From positions 124,001 to 188,000 of the forward strand of contig NZ_MJIL01000090.1 in NCBI RefSeq assembly GCF_001939735.1: a stretch of 64,000 bases of DNA, read 5' to 3'. The position numbers were made by a program, and so were the translations under genes. Positions 26,486-35,772 of this stretch are shown here, in pieces. The notes beneath the pieces were generated by a model. That model did no database searches, was not told the DNA's origin, and saw only the letters and a list, made by a program, of their open reading frames with translations. Source of the DNA: Photobacterium proteolyticum (lineage in GTDB: Bacteria > Pseudomonadota > Gammaproteobacteria > Enterobacterales > Vibrionaceae). Position 1 is the stretch's first letter; each line of letters opens with the position of its first letter.

Positions 26486-29101
26486 ATGATCAATGTTGAA
26501 TTACAGAGCCTGGTAAAACGGCTCGCCTTACCATTAAAAAGTGCACTTGAAGCCGCTGCGGGCGATTGCATGGCACGTACTCACTTTAGCATTGAACAAG
26601 AGCATTGGTTTAATCAGCTATTGAACGAGCCCAAGAGCGGTTGGGTTGAGATATTGCAGCAAGGCAATATTGGTCGTGACCAGATTGTGGATTTGCTCGC
26701 TCGTCATTTAAATGGTTTGTCTCGGGGGAATGATAGTCCACCGGCTCTGTCTCCGGCTTTGGTGGAGCTATTGAAAGACGCCTGGCTGCTGGCATCAGTT
26801 AACCATAGCCACGCTGAAGTTAATGGCTACCATATTTTATTGGTCCTGAAGCAGCGGACTGCGCAGGGTGGCTATAACGGTGAACTTAGTCCATGGCTTA
26901 ATACTCTCTCGGTGGAATCCCTCAAAGTAAATGCTGCCAGGCAATTGCCTACCCAGCGTCCCGAATCCAGTGCCGGTTCGGCCGAAGTACTGGCAGGGGG
27001 GGAGGCCAGCACCGTTGCGTTGGACAAGTACACCCACAACCTGACTGCTGCTGCTGCACGAAACGGAGAACTGGATCCTATTTCTGGTAGGAATACCGAG
27101 ATCCGCAAGTCTATTGATATTCTTTGTCGCCGCCGGCAGAACAGCCCGATCCTGGTCGGTGATCCCGGCGTTGGTAAAACGGCGATTGTTGAAGGTTTGG
27201 CCCAGCAGATAGTTGATGGCAATGTACCGCCGTCGCTGGCCAATGTTGAACTGCGAACGTTGGATCTGGCTTTGCTGCAAGCAGGAGCAAGCATTAAAGG
27301 TGAGTTTGAAAACCGCCTGAAAGATGTGCTGACTGAAGTTAAGCAATCTCCTCACCCGATCATTGTCTTTATCGATGAAGCGCACACCTTGGTTGGTGCG
27401 GGCGGTGCCGCTGGCCAGAATGATGCGGCTAATCTGTTGAAGCCGGCATTAGCTCGTGGGGAGTTTCGTACCATTGCTGCTACGACATGGGCGGAATACA
27501 AACAGTATTTTGAAACGGATGCAGCCCTGACCCGTCGTTTCCAGCTGGTTGCGGTCGGTGAGCCTAGTGAAGATGATGCGATCCAGATGCTGCGTGGTGT
27601 GACCCGCGGGCTGGAAAAACACCACCGGGTAAAAGTACTAGAAGAAGCAATTGAATCAGCGGTTAAGTTGTCGGTGCGCTTTCTTCCCGAGCGCCAGTTA
27701 CCGGACAAAGCGATCAGCTTACTTGATACCGCCTGCTCCCGTATTGGGCTCAGCCAAAGTGCGTTGCCGCAGCAGCTTGATGGTCTGGCTGAGCAAATTC
27801 GTTATGCTAAGAACGAAATTTCGGCGGTAGAACGCGAACATGCCATGTTGGCCAACGGCGCAGAAAAGATAGCAGAAGTGCAGAAAAAGCTTACTTCACT
27901 GGAGGCCGAATATGCACAACTCGCTCAGCGTTGGGAAGCGGAGAAGGCTCTGGTCACTGAGATTACTGAGCTACAGGGCATTATTGATGAGAGATATTTT
28001 GCCGGTGATGATGTCAGTGAGAGTGAAGAGCAGCAGCAGCTTTCTGTAAAGCTTGATGCATTGTATGAGTTGCAAGGTGAATCCCCCCTGGTAATGCCGC
28101 AGGTGGATACCCAAACTATCGCTCAGGTGATTTCTCTGTGGACCGGGATCCCTGTCGGCAACATGGTCAAGGATGAAGTTGAACGTCTGCTGCAGCTAGA
28201 GCAGCGGATCGGAGAACGAGTTATCGGACAGACTGCGCCGATACAAGAGATCTCTCAAGCGATTCGCATGTCTCGTGCCGGTCTGACGGATCCACGCAAG
28301 CCGATTGGGGTGTTTCTGATGTGCGGGCCTAGTGGGGTCGGTAAAACCGAAACAGCTCTGGCCCTCACCGATCTTCTTTATGGTGGCGAGAAAAACATTA
28401 CCACCATTAACATGACGGAGTTCAAAGAAGAGCACAAGATCTCAATGCTGCTGGGATCGCCTGCTGGTTATGTTGGCTATGGTAAAGGTGGGGTATTGAC
28501 TGAAGCGGTGCGAAAAAATCCGTATTCCGTGCTATTGCTTGATGAAATGGAAAAGGCCCACCCTGGTGTTCATGATCTTTTCTATCAAATATTCGATAAA
28601 GGCTCGATTTCTGATAGTGAAGGTCGCGATATCGATTTTAGAAATACCATTATCATTATGACCTCTAACGCGGCTGACAGTGCCGTGGTCGACGCCTGTG
28701 CGCAGGAAAGGCCGTGTATTCCGACGTTGACCCAGACGATATTCCCGGCATTGCAGCAGTACTTTAAACCAGCATTTATCGGACGCTCGACGGTAGTGCC
28801 TTACTTCCCGCTCAATGATGACGAAATGGCGAAAATTGCCCGCTTGTCGCTTCGTCGTATCGAAAAACGTGTGCGCAGTCATTATAGCGCTAGTTTCTCG
28901 TATGGTGAGGAGTTAATCGAGCACTTGATAGCACAGAACCACTCTCCGGAGACCGGAGCGCGTGCTATCGAGCAGATCATTAACCGAACCCTGATGCCAG
29001 AATTGGCGACCCAATGCATTGTTCGATTGAGTGCCGGCCAGTCAATCAATGCTGTAAGTATTTCTTGTCATGCCGGTGAAGTTAGCTTTGATATTGAATA
29101 A
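26486..29101 (+). CDS. clpV: T6SS sheath-recycling ATPase ClpV (TssH)
   Basis: 871 residues with the N-terminal Clp_N-like region (to about 160) and two AAA+ modules. Module 1 has Walker A GDPGVGKTAIVEGL near residue 225 and Walker B FIDEAHTLVGAGGA. Module 2 has Walker A GPSGVGKTETALAL near residue 614, then SMLLGSPAGYVGYGKGG and a LLLDEMEKAH Walker B. A coiled middle region (about 440-500) is present. ClpV hexamers pull apart contracted sheaths through TssC. Confidence 0.95.
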   Translation: MINVELQSLVKRLALPLKSALEAAAGDCMARTHFSIEQEHWFNQLLNEPKSGWVEILQQGNIGRDQIVDLLARHLNGLSRGNDSPPALSPALVELLKDAWLLASVNHSHAEVNGYHILLVLKQRTAQGGYNGELSPWLNTLSVESLKVNAARQLPTQRPESSAGSAEVLAGGEASTVALDKYTHNLTAAAARNGELDPISGRNTEIRKSIDILCRRRQNSPILVGDPGVGKTAIVEGLAQQIVDGNVPPSLANVELRTLDLALLQAGASIKGEFENRLKDVLTEVKQSPHPIIVFIDEAHTLVGAGGAAGQNDAANLLKPALARGEFRTIAATTWAEYKQYFETDAALTRRFQLVAVGEPSEDDAIQMLRGVTRGLEKHHRVKVLEEAIESAVKLSVRFLPERQLPDKAISLLDTACSRIGLSQSALPQQLDGLAEQIRYAKNEISAVEREHAMLANGAEKIAEVQKKLTSLEAEYAQLAQRWEAEKALVTEITELQGIIDERYFAGDDVSESEEQQQLSVKLDALYELQGESPLVMPQVDTQTIAQVISLWTGIPVGNMVKDEVERLLQLEQRIGERVIGQTAPIQEISQAIRMSRAGLTDPRKPIGVFLMCGPSGVGKTETALALTDLLYGGEKNITTINMTEFKEEHKISMLLGSPAGYVGYGKGGVLTEAVRKNPYSVLLLDEMEKAHPGVHDLFYQIFDKGSISDSEGRDIDFRNTIIIMTSNAADSAVVDACAQERPCIPTLTQTIFPALQQYFKPAFIGRSTVVPYFPLNDDEMAKIARLSLRRIEKRVRSHYSASFSYGEELIEHLIAQNHSPETGARAIEQIINRTLMPELATQCIVRLSAGQSINAVSISCHAGEVSFDIE

Positions 29102-29164
29102 TTCAGTACCAGTGATAGGCCGGTTGGAAATTGTGCTCAAGTAAAAATGTAGGGGATTAACGTT

Positions 29165-30325
29165 ATGTTTGGTAGAAAAAAAAGTTACGACTTGGAAAAA
29201 GCACGAGACAGAGACAGCATATTGGCTAATGCGGGTATTGCCGGTGTTGGTACTCAAGGAATTTACACACCGAAAGGCAGTGCAAGCGGTGCAAAGTTAA
29301 AGCCTCGCCAGAAGAAGCTTCCTAAGCAGGTTGGTTATACGAAACAACAAGCTTTAGACGATGCAAAGTTACTTGGCCAGGTAACGATGGATATGCGTAG
29401 CGATATTGCCGGCTATGTCGGAGATGTGGTTGATGCAACCAAGGACCTGAGTAGCTTAGCGTCAGGAAGCGGCGGAATTTATACCGCTGGCGGCGGACTT
29501 GAATTTACTAATGGCAATATTATTGGTGCGGTGAAGCTTGGTCATGATGTTATCTGTAATATCGTTGAGTGGGCCGGTAAAAGGAAACCAAAAGAGCTGC
29601 CTGCAAATCCGTTACTTACACCGATAGATGCTGCGCTATATGAAAATACTAAAACAGCGGCATATTTTAAGAAAAGAATGGTTAAGAAGATTGCCGGTGA
29701 TGCGGTTTCTTTTACCGGCGGTGTACTGAGCAGTGCAACTCATGTGAATACCTTGGGAGCTGCCCGTCATGCTCGATCTGATGCCAAAACAATCGCGCAC
29801 CTAGTTCGGCTCAAAGAGCAACTTAAGCAATATAAAAGCAAAGGGCTGGCGATGGAATATAAGCTCTGCAAGCTAATCATTGACTGTAAGAAGCTTAAAA
29901 TAGAATCACAGTCGGCGGCACTGGCAGCCGACTGTATTCCGGGAAATGTCATCACCAGTAGTGCAACTGCTGCTGCGGGTTTTATTCACGGGCAAACCTT
30001 GGCATACCGCTTGTCGAATATGGAAGCCGATATCGAAAAGGCTGCCAAGATACTGCATTACCGTGCTTTTTACGAGATGGATGATGATTACGGTATTGCT
30101 GGTTTATTCGGCGAGCAGGCGACAAATGAATATGCGACTGAAACCCCTGCACTGGATATGGTTCGGGAGCTTTTTGCCCAGATTGCGAAAATCGAAAAAG
30201 AAAGAGTTTTAGTTAATGTACAAGGGCATAAATTGAAAGTTGGTGGCGAACATTTCCGTGCAGATAAACTGATGCGTGAACCTGCAGGTTGGTTAGTCAT
30301 TGTTGATAAGCTAAACCTAATATGA
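29165..30325 (+). CDS. T6SS-cluster protein of unknown function, 386 aa
   Basis: I do not recognise this family. It starts with a basic, charged leader (MFGRKKSYDLEKARDRDS), has a glycine-rich segment near 98-120 (ASGSGGIYTAGGGLEFTNGN), a weakly hydrophobic stretch with KKIAGDAVSFTGGVLSSAT near 180-195, two lysine-rich amphipathic helices (about 215-245) and another small-residue stretch, NVITSSATAAAGFIHGQT. No signal peptide. AGGGG precedes the ATG. It follows clpV by 63 nt in the same direction. It has a loose resemblance in layout to the broken gene at 43300-44609 (KxAGDA motif, charged helices, DYG/DGYG near the end). A role as accessory or cargo protein is possible but unproven. Confidence 0.7.
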   Translation: MFGRKKSYDLEKARDRDSILANAGIAGVGTQGIYTPKGSASGAKLKPRQKKLPKQVGYTKQQALDDAKLLGQVTMDMRSDIAGYVGDVVDATKDLSSLASGSGGIYTAGGGLEFTNGNIIGAVKLGHDVICNIVEWAGKRKPKELPANPLLTPIDAALYENTKTAAYFKKRMVKKIAGDAVSFTGGVLSSATHVNTLGAARHARSDAKTIAHLVRLKEQLKQYKSKGLAMEYKLCKLIIDCKKLKIESQSAALAADCIPGNVITSSATAAAGFIHGQTLAYRLSNMEADIEKAAKILHYRAFYEMDDDYGIAGLFGEQATNEYATETPALDMVRELFAQIAKIEKERVLVNVQGHKLKVGGEHFRADKLMREPAGWLVIVDKLNLI

Positions 30326-30337
30326 TCAATTCGGAGG

Positions 30338-30358
30338 CTAATAATGATGCATTATTAG
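30338..30358. other. AT-rich hairpin after the 386-aa gene
   Basis: CTAATAATG - ATG - CATTATTAG, a perfect 9-bp stem 12 nt after the stop codon. It lies in a 183-bp gap, the largest within the plus-strand T6SS series. The gap may therefore hold a promoter for the accessory block that starts at 30509. No T run follows the stem. Confidence 0.4.
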
Positions 30359-30508
30359 TTTCCGTCAGGCTTTTAAAAGCGTTATTAGATAAAAGATGGC
30401 TGGTAATACAGCCGTAGTTAAATATTTTGCGGGAAAAGAAATATATTTAATTTCGATATAAAAGCGAATTTAAACAATAAATGTCGAAATAATAGTTAGG
30501 GTACGACA

Positions 30509-31663
30509 GTGAAGATTAGTCCATTTACAAAAGAGCAGCTTCAATGGATACGAAGTTCACTAAAAATTGCGGTTGTGCACGGAGGGGAAAAGGCACTACC
30601 GGGTAGTTATATCTATGAGAATTTGAGCCCGCGTTCGACCAAAACATATCAGCCAGTTGCTTGTGATATAGCCGATGCATTGAGGGAGTCTGGTTTCCAG
30701 CATGTCGAAGTACTGGCTGAGAATCTCGCATTGCCTCAGGCGTTGAAAACCCTAGGTATAGATCTGGTGATTACCAATAGCGGAGGTCTGCAAGGCTTTG
30801 ATTCTATGTGTCATCTACCGTCTATGTTGGAAATGCTGGGGGTGCCGTATGTCGGCCACTCACCAATGACGGCAGGGGTCTTGGACAATAAGCATCTGTT
30901 TAAACATGAGATCCATGCAGCCGGGATCCCGACGGCTCCGTTCGTAACCATCGGTCATGGCGAAAGCGTTAATGATGACGCCAAAGGCGTCATGCTTGAT
31001 CTTATCGAGCAGGAATTTGGTGAGGCATTTATCGTCAAACCGGTTTCAGGCCGTGCTTCGATTCACGTTCACCCGGTATTCAAGCGTGGTGAATTGGCCG
31101 AGATGGTTGAACTGGTTCAAAAAGCGACCAGTAATACCGTGATGATAGAACCGTTTTTGTCAGGACGTGAATTTGTGGTTGCCGTTGCCGGACCGACTGT
31201 TTTCAAGGATGGTGTATTGGTTGAGCGTGATCAGCCGTTCTCATTTTCGATCACTGAGCGGGTGCTAGCGGATGACGAAGCCATCTTCACGTCAATGGAT
31301 GTTAAACCGATCACCAGCGATCGGTTGTTGAAGGTAGAAGATCCCGAGTTACGTAGTGAGTTGGCTGATATCGGTTCTAGGATATTCAATCAGATGGGCT
31401 TGCACACCCTTGTGCGGGTGGACCTGAGAATGGACTCGCGTGGCAAGCTGTTTGTACTTGAGGCGAATCCGAAGCCGGATCTTAAGCGCCCTGAAGGCAG
31501 TAAGTTAAGTATCGTTTGTCACGATTTGGCGGGGGAGGGTATGGGCTATCATGATCTGATCCAGTCATTGGTGTTTAACCGCCTGGCTTATCTGCATAAA
31601 CATCGTTCTACTACACTGGCACATTGCTTTACTGAAGAGTTCTTCAGTTTGGCGCTGGCCTAG
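30509..31663 (+). CDS. ATP-grasp ligase, D-Ala-D-Ala ligase-like
   Basis: 384 residues. After an N-terminal alpha/beta lobe (VVITNSGGLQGFDSMCHLPS-like region, about 90-115) the ATP-grasp core shows MTAGVLDNKHLFKHEI, EAFIVKPVSGRASIHVH and IEPFLSGREFVVAV, and the metal-binding end LFVLEANPKPDLKRP. These are Ddl-type signatures, so it should join a carboxylate to an amine using ATP in the cytoplasm. It is not a standard Ddl: the usual EGSS loop is replaced by SGRASIHV. GTG start with a TTAGGG upstream. The next gene follows after 12 nt. No ligase is part of the T6SS core, so the product is an open question. Confidence 0.8.
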   Translation: MKISPFTKEQLQWIRSSLKIAVVHGGEKALPGSYIYENLSPRSTKTYQPVACDIADALRESGFQHVEVLAENLALPQALKTLGIDLVITNSGGLQGFDSMCHLPSMLEMLGVPYVGHSPMTAGVLDNKHLFKHEIHAAGIPTAPFVTIGHGESVNDDAKGVMLDLIEQEFGEAFIVKPVSGRASIHVHPVFKRGELAEMVELVQKATSNTVMIEPFLSGREFVVAVAGPTVFKDGVLVERDQPFSFSITERVLADDEAIFTSMDVKPITSDRLLKVEDPELRSELADIGSRIFNQMGLHTLVRVDLRMDSRGKLFVLEANPKPDLKRPEGSKLSIVCHDLAGEGMGYHDLIQSLVFNRLAYLHKHRSTTLAHCFTEEFFSLALA

Positions 31664-31675
31664 CTAGGAGTCGCT

Positions 31676-33889
31676 GTGAGACCGGTAAAGGATCGAATCA
31701 GGCTCATGCTCGGACTGACAGTAGTTGCCTTGTCGCTGCTGTTGGTTTTCGTCGTAGGCTATGGTCAGGCACTGAAAAGCTACCGTCAGTTGACAACCGA
31801 TACGGTAATGGCGCAGACCGAAGCTGCGCGTCTAGGCGTTGAACAGGTGCTTAACTCTGGGGTGTCGCTGGAAGATATCGCAGGGTTAGGTCAGATCTTG
31901 CAGCCGATTGTCGAAGCTGATGTCTCGGTGACTGGCTTGCGTCTGTTATCTGGACAGAAGCAATTATATCTGTATGGCGATGTGCCGGAGATCGGCAACC
32001 GGATTTCCATTCCGCTCAGTAACAAGTTTACCCAGGTAGGGACACTCGAAGTTGTTCTGAGCGATCTGATGGTTGAAGCCACGGTGACTGAAAGCTTTCA
32101 GCCGTTTATCTGGTTGATTGTGGTGCTCCTGACGGTGTTTATCGGTAGCGTCTTAAATAGCAGCAAACGGGCGGTTTACCTGACCAGTTTTACGATGGTG
32201 TTTCTGGCCATGTCTGTCAGTGTCATGATCCTGGTCGGAAGTCTGTATCGTGATGGCTTGCAAAGCAAGGCGGTGTCGCTGGCTGATGTGGTCAGTCAGC
32301 GTTTGTCGCCGATTTTGGTTCATGATGTGGATCGTGATCTGGTGACCGGTGTCGAGTTGATGCTTGATAACTTTCGCCAGACTAACCCGGAACTGTCAAA
32401 GATCGCGGTGTTTAAAGAAAACCGTCCGGTGGCTGCCAGCTGGCAGGGTGAGGGGATGGCAGAGGTTATCTCCGATACCGGCATGCTCGATTACATTATA
32501 GGTACCTCTTCATCAGGGCAAGTCCGCCTGACCTATAAAGCAGAAATTGTTCTTGCCCAGCTGGCCCGGACATTAAAGAATTTTGCGGTGCTTTTCTTTG
32601 CATGTGGTCTGGTGTGTTTTGCCTTTATCCGCCTGTTGAGCGGTGAAGCCAACCAAAAGCGCAGCGATGTGATATTAGAGCGGATTAAACCCCTTTTTCT
32701 CGGGGCGGTGCTGATGGAAGCGTTGATGGCACCGATTATGCCACAGTACATGGCCTCGGTCGCGGAGTCGGCAGGACTGGGTACCGGTGCATCATCATTG
32801 TTTTTTACCCTCTATTTCCTCGGTTTTGCACTGACCCTGCTGCCAGCAGCGAGACTGGTTGAGATGTACGATATCCGGCGTGTGCTGGTGTTCGGAATCT
32901 TGCTGTCGAGTCTTGGATGCGGGTTGCTGGCGATGGACATGGGGCTGGAAGCTATCTTGTTGGCTCGTTTGGCTTCTGGGGTGGGGCAGGCGCTGATCTT
33001 TATTTCTGTCCAGGGTTATATCCTGCGGTTCAGTAATAAAGACAACAAAACTCAGGCTGCGGGGATCATCGTTTTCTGTTTTAACGCCGGATTTATAGCC
33101 GGGGCTGCAATTGGTGCGCTGTTGGCTGATTATCTGGGGGACAAGGGCACCTTTACTCTTGCCGCTAGCATTGGGGTGATTATGAGTCTGTTTAGCCTGA
33201 TCCTACCGTCGATGCGAGCAAGACAGAAGCGACAAGGCTCGGTTGCCGATATGGTCTCCGCAATGATGGCGGATTCATGGCGCTTAATTAAAATTCCAGC
33301 TTTTGTCCGCACAATGCTGCTGGTGGGGATCCCTACCAAAGCGGCGTTAACCGGTATTGTTTCTTTTGCGGTGCCGTTGCTGCTGGCCGAACGGGGTGTT
33401 AGCAAAGAAAGTATTGGTCAGGTCTTGATGTCGTATGCCGCCATCGTGCTGCTGGTCAGTCATAAAGTCGGACCTTGGGTTGACCGTCTGGGTAACAGCA
33501 AAACGGTATTGAGTCTGGGCAATCTAATTGCCGGACTTGCTTTGGTCTTGTTGGCTATCGGGTTGGCTATGCCACAAAACTGGCAGACCGTTGTGGTGAT
33601 GACGCTGGCGATGATGACGATGGGGTTCTCTCACGGTCTGATTAATGCGCCAGTGGTTACCCACGTGGTTGTCAGTATGGCTGATAGCCAAGAATCGGAC
33701 TCAGTTATAGCGGCAACCTACCGTTTTCTTGAGCGGTTTGGCCATGTCTCGGGATCGATTATCGTTGGTCAACTGTTGATCTGGTTTGGTGCGGAGTACG
33801 CCATGTTGGCGCTGGCTGGCTTTTTTATTGCGGCTTGCATGCTGTTTACGATTTTCAGCCAAGGTACGGCTAAGGCGGTGTCATCATGA
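31676..33889 (+). CDS. MFS transporter with two N-terminal periplasmic sensor-like regions
   Basis: 737 residues. Residues 11-31 and about 140-158 are membrane helices flanking a first periplasmic region of about 105 residues. Helices near 165-190 and 300-320 flank a second of about 105. Both regions begin with a long helix after the first membrane segment (YRQLTTDTVMAQTEAARLGV; YRDGLQSKAVSLADVVSQRL), so they look like a tandem pair of extracytoplasmic sensor folds. From about 335 a 12-helix MFS carrier follows, with RLVEMYDIRRVLVFGILLS and RLASGVGQALIFISVQGYI typical of the superfamily. GTG start. It ends in an ATGA overlap with the next gene. This is probably an exporter or importer gated by a periplasmic cue. 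Confidence 0.8.
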   Translation: MRPVKDRIRLMLGLTVVALSLLLVFVVGYGQALKSYRQLTTDTVMAQTEAARLGVEQVLNSGVSLEDIAGLGQILQPIVEADVSVTGLRLLSGQKQLYLYGDVPEIGNRISIPLSNKFTQVGTLEVVLSDLMVEATVTESFQPFIWLIVVLLTVFIGSVLNSSKRAVYLTSFTMVFLAMSVSVMILVGSLYRDGLQSKAVSLADVVSQRLSPILVHDVDRDLVTGVELMLDNFRQTNPELSKIAVFKENRPVAASWQGEGMAEVISDTGMLDYIIGTSSSGQVRLTYKAEIVLAQLARTLKNFAVLFFACGLVCFAFIRLLSGEANQKRSDVILERIKPLFLGAVLMEALMAPIMPQYMASVAESAGLGTGASSLFFTLYFLGFALTLLPAARLVEMYDIRRVLVFGILLSSLGCGLLAMDMGLEAILLARLASGVGQALIFISVQGYILRFSNKDNKTQAAGIIVFCFNAGFIAGAAIGALLADYLGDKGTFTLAASIGVIMSLFSLILPSMRARQKRQGSVADMVSAMMADSWRLIKIPAFVRTMLLVGIPTKAALTGIVSFAVPLLLAERGVSKESIGQVLMSYAAIVLLVSHKVGPWVDRLGNSKTVLSLGNLIAGLALVLLAIGLAMPQNWQTVVVMTLAMMTMGFSHGLINAPVVTHVVVSMADSQESDSVIAATYRFLERFGHVSGSIIVGQLLIWFGAEYAMLALAGFFIAACMLFTIFSQGTAKAVSS

Positions 33890-35043
33890 TGCGCTTGCTA
33901 ATGTTGGTTACTTTGATGTGGAGCCCGGTGTTATGGGCAGATACCCAATGGCCAACCTGGCTGGGTGATGAACTGAAACCAGCATCCGGCAGCCACTGGC
34001 AGACTAAGAGCAGTCAGGATGGTGTCGAGTTCTTGCCGGTGAAATCCGCGCCAAAAATTATGGTGATAGTGTCGCGTCAGGCTAAATCCTATGATATTGC
34101 ACTTGAGACCTTGCTTGGTATATATAGCCGTGAACTACCTTTGGCCCGTTTTGTGGTGCGCAGGCTGCCTGTTGCACAAACCGATAACGATGAGCAAGAG
34201 TTATTACTTCAAATGCTCAAAAAAGCCGAAAGTAACTCTCACCTGATTTATACCGTTGGATCAAAAGCGACAGTGGCTGTTCGCAAAGTTTACAAAGGCG
34301 GCAAGGTTGCTGTTGTTTCTGTTAATGCGAAAGACCCGGTGCTGTTAGGCCTTATCGCTAGTGATCAGGGCTCGGGCGATAACTTTGCATTTACGTCATT
34401 GAACCTTCCTGCCGAGGTGACGCTGGCATTTATGGAACGTTTCAACCCGTCGTTAAAGCAAATTGGTGTGTTATACGCGAGTAAGAATAAAAGCGCCTAT
34501 ACGACGCAATATTTGCCGCTGAAGAAACTTGCGGAGAAGAGTGGTGTGAAAATTGTGCCAATCGTGGTCGATGAAGAGCAGCCGTTGCTTGAGCTAGACG
34601 CTGCGATGACCAAGGCGATACGCACTATGCGCCTGACTGATCCTTCCTTAGATAGTAGCTTGCTTTGGTTGACTGGCAGTTCAAGTTTACTGTCAAGAAT
34701 GGCTGAAATTAATCAGTATTCTGGTGATTTGGCTGTCATTTCTGCCGTACCTGATGTGGTGAAAAGTGGCTCGGACAGCGCACTGATGTCGTTTGGTGTG
34801 AGTTTTGTCAACAATGCTCATCAGGCTGGTTTATACGGGTTGAAGATTTTGCGTGGAGAAGTAAAACCAGGAGACCTACCTGTGGGGCATATTTCACCGC
34901 CGGATATCGCGATTAGTTTTGAACAGGCTCGGCGGATCAAGCAACAAATTCCGTTTGTACTTATGGAAATGGCGAGCGATGTATACGGTATGAATGGCGA
35001 CGTCATTCGTTCGAAAGGTAAATCGATGCAGGAGCAACAATGA
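33886..35043 (+). CDS. Periplasmic binding protein, ABC_sub_bind type
   Basis: 385 residues with a cleavable signal peptide (MMRLLMLVTLMWSPVLWA). The mature protein has the two-lobe fold of uncharacterised ABC-type binding proteins (PF04392-like): KIMVIVSRQAKSYDIALE opens lobe 1, AEVTLAFMERFNPSLKQIGV opens lobe 2, and GLKILRGEVKPGDLPV is the usual late helix. No permease or ATPase gene lies nearby. It overlaps both neighbours by 4 nt, so it is made with the MFS protein and the second binding protein and may deliver a ligand signal to that MFS sensor region. That link is inference. Confidence 0.75.
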   Translation: MMRLLMLVTLMWSPVLWADTQWPTWLGDELKPASGSHWQTKSSQDGVEFLPVKSAPKIMVIVSRQAKSYDIALETLLGIYSRELPLARFVVRRLPVAQTDNDEQELLLQMLKKAESNSHLIYTVGSKATVAVRKVYKGGKVAVVSVNAKDPVLLGLIASDQGSGDNFAFTSLNLPAEVTLAFMERFNPSLKQIGVLYASKNKSAYTTQYLPLKKLAEKSGVKIVPIVVDEEQPLLELDAAMTKAIRTMRLTDPSLDSSLLWLTGSSSLLSRMAEINQYSGDLAVISAVPDVVKSGSDSALMSFGVSFVNNAHQAGLYGLKILRGEVKPGDLPVGHISPPDIAISFEQARRIKQQIPFVLMEMASDVYGMNGDVIRSKGKSMQEQQ

Positions 35044-35771
35044 GTTTAGTGATGTTTTTTAAAACTCAACGATTTCCGCTTGTTTTGGCTGTGCTGTGGG
35101 CATCTTGCGTCAGCTTCAGTGCCCACAGTGAGGTGCGTCCCGAGCGGTTATTGCTCGTCACCCAGGAGTGGCGTCCTTATCAATATCAGCAGGACGGCGA
35201 GATGAAAGGGCCGGGTATTGAAAAGCTCAAGTGCATTATGAAAGTGATGCAGCAACCGTATCAGATCACCATGACCGATTGGGATCGGGCACAAATCCTG
35301 GTTGAGGTGGGTGAACATCATGGTTTCTTTCTGGCGTCTCAAAATGCGATTCGCGATAAATATGCCGATTATTCATTGCCGGTGCTCAGTCAGGTATGGA
35401 GCTGGTTTAGTTTGTCCGACTCGATTGATACAGAAAGCATGATGTTCAAAGAAGAAGTTGCTGTTACAGCAATTTTTGGTTCGAACAAATGGTTTTGGTT
35501 ACACAAGTCGGGTTACCGGGTGGAGAAAAAACCACGTCAGCCGACCACGTTGATTGAGCTGTTGCTTGCAGGGGAAGTCGGGGCAGTACTCGCTAATGAC
35601 TTCGTGATGAAAGACGCGATTGAAAGTATGGGGATTAGTCATCGGGCGATCACACGTAATATCGTCAAGGAAAAGCCTTTAGGGGTCTATTTTTCTAAGA
35701 AGTTTACCAAGCAATATCCGTTGTTTGTTGGTGAATTTAACCAAGCAATTGGTCAATGTAAGGAGAGGTAA
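35040..35771 (+). CDS. Periplasmic amino-acid-type binding protein (SBP_bac_3-like)
   Basis: 243 residues with a signal peptide ending near VSFSAHS (residues 15-30). The mature part follows the SBP_bac_3 fold: LVTQEWRPYQYQQDGEMKG, GIEKLKCIMKVMQQPYQITM, WDRAQILVEVGEHHGFFLAS, and a late GEVGAVLANDFVMKDAIESM. Family members bind amino acids or other small polar ligands. It overlaps the preceding binding-protein gene by 4 nt and ends one base before the fha start. It has no ABC partner in the window. Confidence 0.78.
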   Translation: MSLVMFFKTQRFPLVLAVLWASCVSFSAHSEVRPERLLLVTQEWRPYQYQQDGEMKGPGIEKLKCIMKVMQQPYQITMTDWDRAQILVEVGEHHGFFLASQNAIRDKYADYSLPVLSQVWSWFSLSDSIDTESMMFKEEVAVTAIFGSNKWFWLHKSGYRVEKKPRQPTTLIELLLAGEVGAVLANDFVMKDAIESMGISHRAITRNIVKEKPLGVYFSKKFTKQYPLFVGEFNQAIGQCKER

Positions 35772-35772
35772 T

